The notes beneath the pieces were generated by a model, which made no database searches, was not told the origin of the DNA, and saw only the letters and a program-made list of their open reading frames with translations. The position numbers and the translations under genes are program-made. A stretch of DNA of 13,506 nt, from NCBI GenBank assembly GCA_038276395.1, contig JBBQAA010000065.1, forward strand, positions 1 through 13,506, in the 5' to 3' direction. This DNA comes from JBBQAA01 sp038276395. Lineage in GTDB: Bacteria > Actinomycetota > Thermoleophilia > Solirubrobacterales > Solirubrobacteraceae. Below are positions 1 through 7,599 of this stretch, piece by piece. The number at the start of each line of letters is the position of its first letter. Position 1 is the stretch's first letter.

Positions 1-252
1 ACCTCCCGCCGCGGCCTGCTCATCCTGTCCGACAACTACTACCCCGGCTGGAAGGCCACCGTCGACGGCCGGGACACCCCCATCGTCCGCGCCGACTACC
101 TCTTCCGCGGCGTCCCCCTCCCCCCCGGCACCCACACCGTCATGTTCCGCTACCAACCCCTCACCTGGCGGATCGGCTGGATCATCTCCCTCACCGCCCT
201 CATCGCCCTGGTCACGACCGCCGCCCTCGGCTACCGACAACGACGCCGATGA
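1..252 (+). CDS. YfhO-family membrane protein, C-terminal fragment (5' end outside window)
   Basis: Frame 1 is open from the first base to the TGA at 250-252 and gives the last 83 residues of a protein. It holds a small beta-rich extracytoplasmic piece with YYPGWKATVDGR and a PPGTHTV-FRY stretch, then one hydrophobic helix (about residues 58-77 of the fragment) and a basic tail. This is the standard end of YfhO-family (PF09586-like) membrane proteins. Roughly 48 of 78 residues match the C-terminus of the full-length YfhO protein at 3912-6362, so the two are paralogues. The family is linked to sugar modification of envelope polymers through lipid-linked donors; the substrate here is unknown. 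The stop overlaps the next gene's start (ATGA), implying an operon. Codon use is odd: nearly every third base is C, with no GCG, GTG or CCG codons, unlike the genes that follow. Confidence 0.85.
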   Translation, partial: TSRRGLLILSDNYYPGWKATVDGRDTPIVRADYLFRGVPLPPGTHTVMFRYQPLTWRIGWIISLTALIALVTTAALGYRQRRR

Positions 253-1694
253 GACACCGAGCAGCCACCTCCGTCTTCGTCGGCGGGCTGACGCTCATCG
301 CGCTCGCGCTCCGGATCCGCGGCATGCGGGAGGGGCTCTACCAGGACGAGCTGATCTCGTTTCACGAGATCAGCGGCCGCAGCTTCGGGAGCATGCTCCA
401 CGCGGTGGCGCACGGAGCGGGTCATGGCTCTCCGGTCGAGAACACCCCGCCCCTATGGTTCATCCTCGCCTGGCTCTCAGCGAAGCTCGGCTCGGACACC
501 GTGTGGATGCGGCTCCCGTCGGTCGTGGCCTCGACCCTGACCGTGCCGCTCGTCTACGTGATCGGCCGCCGGACGCTCGGCCGTCCCGCGGGCCTCGTGG
601 CCGCCGCCATCATGGCGCTGTCGACCTTCGCGATCTTCTACGGCACGGAGGCCCGCGCCTACGCACTGCTGGCCGCGGTCGGGGCGCTCTCCTGCCTGCT
701 CCTGCTCCGCGCCGTCCAGGCGCCCACCCCCCGCTCGTGGCTCTGGTACGGGGTCTCGGTCGCCGCGCTCCTCTACACCCAGTACATCGGCGTCGTGCTC
801 CTGGCGATGCAGGCGGCCTGGGTCGTGCTCCTGGAGCACAGGCGGCTCAGGGGCTTCGCGCTCGCCCTCGCGGGCGCGGCGGTCGCGTTCATCCCGTGGG
901 TGCCCGAGATCCACACCACCCCCGCCGACTTCGGCGCCCTGGCGCAGCTCATGGGCTTCAACCACTTCGACGCGCTTCGCCAGTGGGTGATCGGCTCGCC
1001 CGATGTGGCTCCCAAGGCGGTTCCCGGTCACGCGGCGCTCCTCCTGCTGGCGGTCTCGCTGGCACTCGGCCTGATCGCGCTGGCCTGGTCGCGACCGCGG
1101 GTCTCCCGGGCCGCCGTGCTCGTGGTCGGGCTCGCGGCCGTCACCCCGATCGCCTCCCTGGCCTACTCCTGGTTCGGAACCGACCTGTTCGCCTACCCGC
1201 GCAACATGATCGGCTCCCTCCCCTTCGTGGCGCTGGTCATCGGCGGCGTCGTCACGACGGCCGCCGCCGCCCTGGTCGCGGTCCCGCTCCTCCTCGCCGC
1301 GCTCGCGCTCGGCGCGGTCGCCGGGCAGCGCAGGGCCTACGGGCGGCCGAACTTCCCGGGGGCGGCCAGGGCGATCGAGCGGACGCTCAGGCCGGGCGAG
1401 CTTGTCGTGTACTACGGGGGCGGTCTCGACCCGTTCATCCTCAGCAACCACCTGACGCCCTACCTCCGGATTGTGAACCCGGCGGCGGGAGCGACTCCCG
1501 AGGTGCCGGACTCGCTCGGTCGCGCCCTGGCCAAGGCGCGCGGGAACGACGCCGTGGTGCTCGGCTTCCGCCTCCGGGCGCGACCGCTGCCCTTCCCGAC
1601 CTCGGCGGGCGGCTGGAGGCTGCGAACGCGGCGCGACTTCGACGGGACCTCAAAGATCACGGTCGCTACCTACCGGCGGCGCAGCACCTCGTAG
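249..1694 (+). CDS. GT39/PMT_2-type membrane glycosyltransferase
   Basis: This 481-residue, roughly ten-helix membrane protein has the GT-C layout of PMT/ArnT-like enzymes (PF13231 style). After the first helix (about 8-23) comes a YQDELISFH motif with the acidic pair D33-E34, the usual site of the catalytic Asp in the first outer loop. NTPPLW (65-70), a RLPS motif (88-91) and EARAYAL (134-140) follow, all typical of the family. About 100 residues at the C-terminus are largely soluble. Such enzymes transfer a sugar from a polyprenyl-phosphate donor on the outer face of the membrane; donor and acceptor cannot be read from sequence. The ATG at 249 overlaps the upstream TGA as ATGA and has no obvious Shine-Dalgarno, so translation is probably coupled to the YfhO gene. 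The last 25 bp overlap the convergent gene on the other strand. Confidence 0.87.
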   Translation: MRHRAATSVFVGGLTLIALALRIRGMREGLYQDELISFHEISGRSFGSMLHAVAHGAGHGSPVENTPPLWFILAWLSAKLGSDTVWMRLPSVVASTLTVPLVYVIGRRTLGRPAGLVAAAIMALSTFAIFYGTEARAYALLAAVGALSCLLLLRAVQAPTPRSWLWYGVSVAALLYTQYIGVVLLAMQAAWVVLLEHRRLRGFALALAGAAVAFIPWVPEIHTTPADFGALAQLMGFNHFDALRQWVIGSPDVAPKAVPGHAALLLLAVSLALGLIALAWSRPRVSRAAVLVVGLAAVTPIASLAYSWFGTDLFAYPRNMIGSLPFVALVIGGVVTTAAAALVAVPLLLAALALGAVAGQRRAYGRPNFPGAARAIERTLRPGELVVYYGGGLDPFILSNHLTPYLRIVNPAAGATPEVPDSLGRALAKARGNDAVVLGFRLRARPLPFPTSAGGWRLRTRRDFDGTSKITVATYRRRSTS

Positions 1695-3238
1695 TCGCCG
1701 AAGCGGGCGACCGAGCGGTAGCGGGCGTCGAGGAAGCGCCCGAGGAGGTTCACGCCGCTCGAGCGACCTGCGCCGTCCGGCTCGGGCTGCTCGGCGACGG
1801 GATCGAGCCAGCGCACGACGAGCCGCGGGCGCGCGCGGGCAAGGGCCCGGATCATGTCCCGCTGCACCGGCGCCGTAGTGACGACGCCGGGCTGCATGAC
1901 GTCGTAGCGCGTGGGGTTCGGGTGGCCGAGCAGCACGTAGAGGAGCGGGTCGCCCACCTTGACGAGGTCGTAGCGGGGCTGGGCGACGAAAAGCGGCGCG
2001 CCCGAAGCCACCCGGCGGTCGACGAAGGCGTGGAGGCGCTCGAGCGCCCGGGCGTCGGGCCAGGGGATGCGCACCCCGTCGGCCACCGGCAGATGTAGCG
2101 CCGCCAGCGGGGGCGTCGTGGCGAGCTGCACGCGCTTGCGGTCGAGCCCGTGCAGGGCGATCAGGCCGAGCACGGCGACGCACGCAAGCGCGGCCACCCG
2201 ATGCCCCGCGGCGCGCTCCCCCGCGGCGGCGAGGACGAGCGCCACGGGCAGGAACACGGCCAGGGGAATCAGGTGGAACTCGTCGGCGCGCGCGAGCAGG
2301 TAGGCGACGCCGGCGAGGACGACCGGCGCTAGCGCCCAGACCCGCGCCGGGGCGCGGGCGCGCAGGGCGAGCGCCAGCCACAGCGCGGTCCCGGCCAGGA
2401 GGACGTAGGCGAAGTAGAAGTCGAAGAGCTCGCTCGGCTTCGACGAGGGTGGATGAGCCCCCGGCAGCGGCAGCCGCTGGAGCCCCTGCTGGTGGAGCCC
2501 GAAGCCGATGGTCTGATCCCAGAAGTCCCGCGGCGAGGCGAGGATCACCGGCGCGAGGAGCAGCCCGCCGACGAGCATGGCGGCGCCGGCCAGCCGGAAG
2601 GCCGCCCGTCGCCCCCCCGCGCCGAAGGCCGCGAGCATCGCCCCGAGGATGGTGGCGAGCCCCGCGTCCACGCGGTAGGCGAGCGCGAGGCCGGCGAGCG
2701 CCCCGGCGAGGCCCGGCCGCCGCCGGACGAGGAGCAGCGCCCCGAGCGAGAGCGCGATCGCCGGCGGGTTCGGGCTGGGGATGCTCGGGAAGGCCATGGC
2801 CCCCGCCACTCCGAGCCACGCGAGCAGCGCGAGCCCCTCAGGCGCGTCGCGCCGCGCGAGCCGGTAGGCAAGGACGCCGACCGTCGCGTCCAGCAGCACC
2901 CGCAGCACGCGCCAGGCGAGCAGCGAGGGCCCGAACAGCGCTTGGAGCCCGGCGATCGTGAAGTACTGCCCGGGCCCGTAGTTGGCGTAGAAGTCCCGGT
3001 AGGGGAGCTGGCCGTGCACGATGCGGTCGGCCGCCTGCAGGACGAGACCCTCGTCGTTCGGGTTCAACCCGTGGAGGATTGTGATGCCCGAGAGGAGCGC
3101 CCCGAGCACGAAGAGCACGCCGGCGGTGAGCCCGGGCCGGGCCCAGCCGGCGCCCGGGCCCGCGCGGACCCGGGCAGGCCCGGTCTCCCCTCCTCTGGCG
3201 GCCGTCGCGGACAGGCCGCGTAGCCTAGGCCCGCTCAT
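1670..3238 (-). CDS. GT-C-type multi-spanning membrane glycosyltransferase-like protein
   Basis: Starting at the ATG at 3238-3236 the protein has 522 residues. A basic, Gly/Pro/Ala-rich leader (about 1-38) precedes the first helix (about 39-57). NPNDEG (59-64) follows, placing D62-E63 in the first outer loop where GT-C enzymes carry their catalytic acid; then QLPYRDFYANYGPG (77-90), a loop typical of GT39-like proteins. About eight to ten further helices run to about residue 385, and a soluble C-terminal part of about 130 residues ends in GDYEVLRRR. This fits an unassigned GT39/GT-C relative using lipid-linked sugars; substrate unknown. The start is supported by GGGAG on the minus strand (3252-3248), nine bases upstream. 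A GTG at 3118 just before the first helix is an alternative, but lacks such a site. A longer in-frame reading to 3562 was rejected because it enters the methyltransferase gene. Confidence 0.8.
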   Translation of the reverse strand: MSGPRLRGLSATAARGGETGPARVRAGPGAGWARPGLTAGVLFVLGALLSGITILHGLNPNDEGLVLQAADRIVHGQLPYRDFYANYGPGQYFTIAGLQALFGPSLLAWRVLRVLLDATVGVLAYRLARRDAPEGLALLAWLGVAGAMAFPSIPSPNPPAIALSLGALLLVRRRPGLAGALAGLALAYRVDAGLATILGAMLAAFGAGGRRAAFRLAGAAMLVGGLLLAPVILASPRDFWDQTIGFGLHQQGLQRLPLPGAHPPSSKPSELFDFYFAYVLLAGTALWLALALRARAPARVWALAPVVLAGVAYLLARADEFHLIPLAVFLPVALVLAAAGERAAGHRVAALACVAVLGLIALHGLDRKRVQLATTPPLAALHLPVADGVRIPWPDARALERLHAFVDRRVASGAPLFVAQPRYDLVKVGDPLLYVLLGHPNPTRYDVMQPGVVTTAPVQRDMIRALARARPRLVVRWLDPVAEQPEPDGAGRSSGVNLLGRFLDARYRSVARFGDYEVLRRR

Positions 3239-3902
3239 GCCCAGGAGCTCCCGCCTCGCCCACGCGCTCGAGGGCGCCCGTCGGCGGGTGGCGCTTCTCG
3301 GGACCTCCCGCGCCGCCGCGGAGCCCCGCCGCGAGGTCGAGGAGGGCTTCCTCGCCCGGTGCCGGGCGCTCGCGACGCCGAGCGTGCTCGAGCTCGGGAC
3401 GCTGCGCTCGCAGGCCGGCCGCTCGACCATGCACCGGGACTGGGTCCCGCACGCGGGGGAGTTCCTCGGCACCGACATCGAGGCGGGGCCGGACGTCGAC
3501 ATCGTGGCCGACCTCCACGCGCTCACCGCGACGACAGGCCCCGAGCGCTTCGACGTGATCATCTCGGCCTCGACCTTCGAGCACCTGAAGTACCCCCACG
3601 TCGCCGCCCACGAGCTGCTGCGGGCGCTCCGGGTCGGCGGCGTCCTCTTCGTCCAGACCCATCACACCTTTCCGCTGCACGGCTACCCGCAGGACTACTT
3701 CCGCTTCTCCCGCGAGGGCCTCGCGAGCCTGTTCGGAACACGCATGGGCTTTCGCGTGGCGGCCACGGGCTACGACTTCCCGGTCCTGCTGTCCTCCCGG
3801 CGCGTGGCCGACCTCCACCGCCACCCCGCGTTCCTCAACGTAACCCTGTGGGGGGAGAAGACCGGGCCGACGCCCGACGCCTATCTCCACGAACTGGAGT
3901 AG
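3237..3902 (+). CDS. Class I SAM-dependent methyltransferase
   Basis: The 221-residue protein has a Rossmann-type methyltransferase pattern (Methyltransf_11-like). Motif I is VLELGT (50-55), a loose form of the SAM-binding Gly motif. D80 in FLGTDIE ends strand 2 and should bind the ribose. VDIVADLH (87-94) and FDVIISASTFEH (105-116) form the motif II-III region. LRVGGVLFV (131-139) is the post-motif strand, and HGYPQDYFRF (148-157) is a pattern often seen in methyltransferases of surface-glycan clusters. It has no membrane segment and should be cytoplasmic, probably methylating a sugar, lipid-linked intermediate or small precursor; the acceptor is unknown. The proposed ATG at 3237 shares the bases CATG with the ATG of the divergent gene and has no clear Shine-Dalgarno, so a leaderless message is possible. 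Earlier in-frame starts were rejected because the added residues do not look like protein. The YfhO gene follows after 9 bp. Confidence 0.82.
   Translation: MPRSSRLAHALEGARRRVALLGTSRAAAEPRREVEEGFLARCRALATPSVLELGTLRSQAGRSTMHRDWVPHAGEFLGTDIEAGPDVDIVADLHALTATTGPERFDVIISASTFEHLKYPHVAAHELLRALRVGGVLFVQTHHTFPLHGYPQDYFRFSREGLASLFGTRMGFRVAATGYDFPVLLSSRRVADLHRHPAFLNVTLWGEKTGPTPDAYLHELE
3248..3252 (-). promoter_or_regulatory. Shine-Dalgarno-like GGGAG for the minus-strand GT-C gene
   Basis: GGGAG on the minus strand lies nine bases before the ATG at 3238. It decides for this ATG over the in-frame GTG at 3118. It sits inside the 5' end of the divergent methyltransferase gene. Confidence 0.45.
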
Positions 3903-3911
3903 GTTCTGCCG

Positions 3912-6362
3912 GTGCCGACGCGCCTTCGCGCCGCCGCGGCCCGCCGCCCGACCGCGGCGGTCGCACTCCTCTACGCGGTCCTCTCGCTCCTGATGTTCTC
4001 CCCGGGGCTCGTGCCCGGGCGCACGCTCTCCGCCTCGGACTTCCTCTACTCCTCGACGCCCTGGGAGTCGGTGCGCCCGGCGAGCGTGCCGCTCGGCGGC
4101 TCGAATCCGGAGGAGGCGGACTCGCCGAGCCAGTTCCTGCCCGCGCTGCAGAGGACCCGCGCCGCCCTGCCCCACATCCCGACGTGGGATCCGTACATGC
4201 TCGGGGGGCGCCCGTACGTCGCCGACCCGCAGTCGCAGGTGTTCTCGCCCTTCAGCCTGCCCTCGTACCTGCTCCCGTTCTGGATGTCGCTGGCCGTGGC
4301 GGCGGCGCTCAAGGTCTTCGTCGCCTCCTTCGGCGCCTACCTGCTCGGCCGGCAGCTCGGGATGCGGATCGCCGGCGCGCTGCTGTGCGGGCTCGCATTC
4401 GGCTTCAGCCCCTGGGTGGTGTCGTGGGTCTCCTGGACGCTCGGCAGCGTCTGGGTCTTCGCGCCGTGGGTCTGGCTCACGGCCGAGCGCTGCCTCAGGG
4501 CTCCGGCCGCCTCCACGGTCGCCGCGCTCGCCGCCGTCGTCGGCCTGCAGTTCCTGGGAGGACACCCGTCCTCGAGCTTTCAGGTCCTCGTCGTGCTGCT
4601 CGCCTTCGTCCTCGTGCGCACGCTCGCCCGCGGCGAGCTGCGCCCCGGGGCGATCCGGCGGCTCGGCGCCCTCGCCCTCGGGCTGCTCGGCGGAGCGGCG
4701 CTCGCTGCGCTGATGCTGATCCCGTTCCTCGAGCTGCTCAGCCATTCCTCCGACCTCCAGTCCCGCCAGAGCGTCATCGACCTCTTCCACCAGGACCCGC
4801 GCTACCTGCTCGGGACCTTTCTGCGCGACTACTGGGGCCACGGCCAGACGAGCCAGGTGTTCGGATCGGTGCAGGCCGAGCACGCCTACTACGTGGGGGC
4901 GCTGACGCTGATGCTCGGGGCCGCGGCCCTGATCCTCCGGCCCCGCCTCGAGCGCCTCGCGGTGGCCCTGCTCGCCGTGCTCGCCCTGCTCGCCGCCACC
5001 GGCCTGACCCCGCTCTACTCCCTGCTCGTGAAGCTCCCCGGCTTCGACGCGGCCAACAACGGACGGCTCGCGGTGATCGCGATCCTGTGCGTGGCGGTGC
5101 TCGCGGGCTGGGGGCTCGACGAGCTGACGGCGCAGCGGCGCGCCGGGCGCGCGCCGGTGCTCGTCGCCGGGGCGAGCGCGCTCCTGCTCCTGCTCCCGGT
5201 CGCGATCGCCGCGCGACACCTCGACGCTTCGGCGCTCGGCCCCGCGCTGCGGACGGCGTTCACCTTCGCGACGCCCGACCGCGCGCTCGCCGGCGCGGTG
5301 GGCCCCGCCGCCGTCCTCAGACTCGCCTCCATCCTGGAATGGCTCCTGGCCGCCGGGCTCGCCCTCGGCCTGATACTCCTGCGCTCGCGCGGGCGCCTCG
5401 GCGGCGCGGCGTTCGCCACCGCCGCCGTCGTCCTGCTCGCCCTCGACCTGTTCCGCGCCGGCGTCGGGAACAACCCCTCGATCCCGGTCGCGAACGCGAA
5501 GCAGCCGGAGACCCCGGCGCTGCGCTACCTGCAGACGCACACGCCGGCCCGCATGGTCGGGCTCTCCTCGACGGCGCCGAACGCCTTCGCGCTCCCGCTC
5601 ACGCCCAACACGGCGATGCCGAACGGGATCCTCGACGGGCGCGGTTACGTGCAGCCCGCGGAGGAGCGTCATTCCACCCTGTGGCGGCAGGCGATCGCCG
5701 ACGATCCGCGCTGCTACTACTTCTTCTGCCTCGTGCAGGCGCACGCGACGCCGCGCGCCCTGCGCGGACTGGGGGCGATGGGGGTCGGGGAGCTGCTGCA
5801 GCGGCCGGTCGACCGGCCGCTACGAGGGCTGCGGGTGCTCTACTCGGGTCCCGACGCCCGCATCTACGCCAACCCGGACGCCCTGCCGCGCGCCTCCCTC
5901 GTGGACCGCCAGGCCGTGGTGCCGAGCGGAGCGGCCGCGCTGGCCGCGGTCACCGCGCCGGACTTCGCCCGGCGTGACGTGGCCGTCACCGAGCATCGCC
6001 TGCCCGGCCTGCGCGACGCGAGCGCGACGAGCTCGCCGCCCCGGCCGGGGACGGCGACGCTCGAGCGCTACGCGCCCGAGCGCGTCGAGGTCCGCACCGC
6101 CGCGCGCGCCCCGGCGCTCCTCGTGCTCACCGACGCGGCCTACCCGGGCTGGAAGGCCACGGTGGATGGGAGGACGGCGACGATCCACCGCGTTGACTAC
6201 CTGAACCGCGGCATCCTGGTCCCCGCCGGAACCCATTCGGTCCGCTTCCGCTACGAGCCGCTGAGCTGGCGCGTCGGCTGGATCGTGTCCCTGCTCACCC
6301 TCGTCGCCCTCCTCACCGCGGCGCTGCTCGGCCGGAGGCGATCGCGTGCCCGTGCGCGCTGA
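3912..6362 (+). CDS. YfhO-family membrane protein (full length)
   Basis: This 816-residue protein begins with GTG and carries about a dozen helices. Helix 1 is followed by a long outer loop with SASDFLYSSTPWE (about 40-52), acidic residues near 67-70, and PTWDPYMLGGRPY (90-102), the hallmark WxPYxxGGxP element of YfhO-type proteins (PF09586). Helices continue to about residue 530. A large extracytoplasmic domain follows, with ARIYANPDALPRA late in it and AYPGWKATVDGR (743-754) near the end; a final helix (about 785-806) and an Arg-rich tail close the protein. YfhO-like proteins are GT-C relatives studied in Gram-positive bacteria for glycosylating teichoic-acid-type polymers; here a role in decorating an envelope glycan is inference. 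GTG was chosen because it follows the methyltransferase by 9 bp, with weak purine-rich bases upstream (GGAG at 3896-3899). The C-terminus is paralogous to the fragment at 1-252. Confidence 0.88.
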   Translation: MPTRLRAAAARRPTAAVALLYAVLSLLMFSPGLVPGRTLSASDFLYSSTPWESVRPASVPLGGSNPEEADSPSQFLPALQRTRAALPHIPTWDPYMLGGRPYVADPQSQVFSPFSLPSYLLPFWMSLAVAAALKVFVASFGAYLLGRQLGMRIAGALLCGLAFGFSPWVVSWVSWTLGSVWVFAPWVWLTAERCLRAPAASTVAALAAVVGLQFLGGHPSSSFQVLVVLLAFVLVRTLARGELRPGAIRRLGALALGLLGGAALAALMLIPFLELLSHSSDLQSRQSVIDLFHQDPRYLLGTFLRDYWGHGQTSQVFGSVQAEHAYYVGALTLMLGAAALILRPRLERLAVALLAVLALLAATGLTPLYSLLVKLPGFDAANNGRLAVIAILCVAVLAGWGLDELTAQRRAGRAPVLVAGASALLLLLPVAIAARHLDASALGPALRTAFTFATPDRALAGAVGPAAVLRLASILEWLLAAGLALGLILLRSRGRLGGAAFATAAVVLLALDLFRAGVGNNPSIPVANAKQPETPALRYLQTHTPARMVGLSSTAPNAFALPLTPNTAMPNGILDGRGYVQPAEERHSTLWRQAIADDPRCYYFFCLVQAHATPRALRGLGAMGVGELLQRPVDRPLRGLRVLYSGPDARIYANPDALPRASLVDRQAVVPSGAAALAAVTAPDFARRDVAVTEHRLPGLRDASATSSPPRPGTATLERYAPERVEVRTAARAPALLVLTDAAYPGWKATVDGRTATIHRVDYLNRGILVPAGTHSVRFRYEPLSWRVGWIVSLLTLVALLTAALLGRRRSRARAR
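6334..6338 (+). promoter_or_regulatory. Ribosome binding site GGAGG for the GT39 gene at 6346
   Basis: GGAGG lies seven bases before the GTG at 6346, inside the last codons of the YfhO gene. It fixes the GTG as the start and supports re-initiation within an operon. Confidence 0.7.
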
Positions 6363-7599
6363 GCCCCGGCGCTCCCTGCTCCCGCCGGTGCTGGCCCTCG
6401 GCCTGCTCGGGCTCATCCTGCGGGTCCTCTACGTCGTCTCGATCTCGACCCGCTCCTCCGGGCTCGGCGACGCCGACGAGTTCCACGGCCTCGCGAACGT
6501 GCTGGCGGACGGGCGCGGCTTCGTCGACCCCTTCGGAGCGGGGGGGATGGCCACGGCCCACAAGCCGCCGCTCTACCCGCTGCTGCTCGCCGCCGTCTCG
6601 CTGGCCGGGGGCCGCTCCTACGAGGCCCACCAGCTCGCCACGGCGGTGTTGGGAGCCGGGACGGTGGTCGCGGTCGGATACCTCGCCCACCGGATCGCGG
6701 GGCGCCGGGCCGCGCTCATCGCCGCCGGCCTCGCCGCAATCTATCCGGCCTTCCTGACGACCGATGCCTCCCTTCACGCCGAGACCCTCTATGCGCTCCT
6801 CGTCGCGCTCGTGCTGCTCGCCGCCGCGGCGGCGCTCGAGCGGCCCACCGGGCCGCGCTTCGCCGTGCTCGGCGCGGCCGCGGCCCTGGCGGCGCTGACC
6901 CGCAGCGAGGGGATCCTCCTGCTCCTCATCGTCCTCCCCCTCGCCCTCCGCGCCGGCGTGAGGAAGCGTGGCCGGAGGATCGCGATCGCCGTTCTGGCCT
7001 GCGGCGCCGTCCTCGCGCCCTGGCTCATCCGCTGCTGGATCGTCTTCGACCAGCCCGTGGCGATCACCACGAGCTCGGGAGATCTTCTCGCGGGCGCCAA
7101 CTGCGCCTCGACCTACCGCGGCAGCCTGATCGGGGAGTGGGCGTTCGGCTGCGTGCTCGGCGCGCACGGGGCCAACGAGGCGCAGGTGGCCGACCGCCTG
7201 CGCGCGCGGGGCCTCCGCTTCGCGGAGCACCACAAGCGGCGCCTGCCGCGGGTGATCCTCGCCCGGGCCCTGCGGCCCTGGGGCCTGTACCGCCCGGGTC
7301 AGGAGATCGATCTCCAGGCGACGGCGGGCGCCGGCCCGCGGTGGGCGGGGTGGCTGGGGTTGATCACGGCCTGGGCCTGCTTGGTGCTCGCGGTGGTCGG
7401 AGCTGCGCTCCTGCACCGGCGCGGCGGCCGGACCTGGCGGCTGCTGCTCGCGCCGGTCCTGCTCGTGGTCGTGGTCAGCGTGACGGGCTACGGCATCCTG
7501 CGGTTCCGGGCGCCCGCGGACGTGTCGCTCGTCGTCCTGGCCGCGGTCGCGTTGGCCGGCGTCCGACCGGGCCGAGCGACGGAGGCGAGGGCCCGGTGA
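6346..7599 (+). CDS. GT39/PMT_2-type membrane glycosyltransferase
   Basis: The 417-residue protein starts at GTG, overlaps the YfhO gene by 17 bp and is preceded by GGAGG. After helix 1 (about 11-33) comes GDADEFH (41-47), with D44-E45 as the likely catalytic acidic pair of a GT-C enzyme. HKPPLYPLLLA (72-82), SLHAETLYALL and ALTRSEGILLLL follow, a pattern common to ArnT/PMT-like proteins. An extracytoplasmic stretch with two Cys (GANCASTYRG and AFGCVLG) follows the central helices and could hold a disulfide. The protein ends with GYGILRFRAP and a last helix. At 417 residues it is a short family member without a large soluble C-terminal domain. It should move a sugar from a polyprenyl-phosphate donor on the outer membrane face; specificity is unknown. 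It shares a GTGA overlap with the next gene, so both are probably made from one message. Confidence 0.87.
   Translation: MPVRAEPRRSLLPPVLALGLLGLILRVLYVVSISTRSSGLGDADEFHGLANVLADGRGFVDPFGAGGMATAHKPPLYPLLLAAVSLAGGRSYEAHQLATAVLGAGTVVAVGYLAHRIAGRRAALIAAGLAAIYPAFLTTDASLHAETLYALLVALVLLAAAAALERPTGPRFAVLGAAAALAALTRSEGILLLLIVLPLALRAGVRKRGRRIAIAVLACGAVLAPWLIRCWIVFDQPVAITTSSGDLLAGANCASTYRGSLIGEWAFGCVLGAHGANEAQVADRLRARGLRFAEHHKRRLPRVILARALRPWGLYRPGQEIDLQATAGAGPRWAGWLGLITAWACLVLAVVGAALLHRRGGRTWRLLLAPVLLVVVVSVTGYGILRFRAPADVSLVVLAAVALAGVRPGRATEARAR
7581..7585 (+). promoter_or_regulatory. Ribosome binding site GGAGG for the gene at 7596
   Basis: GGAGG ends ten bases before the GTG at 7596. It supports that GTG over a longer in-frame reading beginning at 7137, which would lie almost wholly inside the GT39 gene. 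Confidence 0.6.

Noticed and set aside
3131..3174. Three CCCGGG palindromes as a repeat element or operator
   Set aside because: They lie in extremely GC-rich sequence where such 6-mers recur by chance. They are noted only in connection with the start-codon question.
3225..5744. Long minus-strand open frame of 839 codons
   Set aside because: It lies opposite the methyltransferase and YfhO genes. Its product is a charged Arg/Glu/Gly-rich shadow with no motifs or membrane helices, as expected in GC-rich DNA.
3359..5977. Long plus-strand open frame of 872 codons
   Set aside because: It is an Arg/Pro/Ala-rich frame offset from two genes with clear family motifs, so it is a GC-driven shadow.
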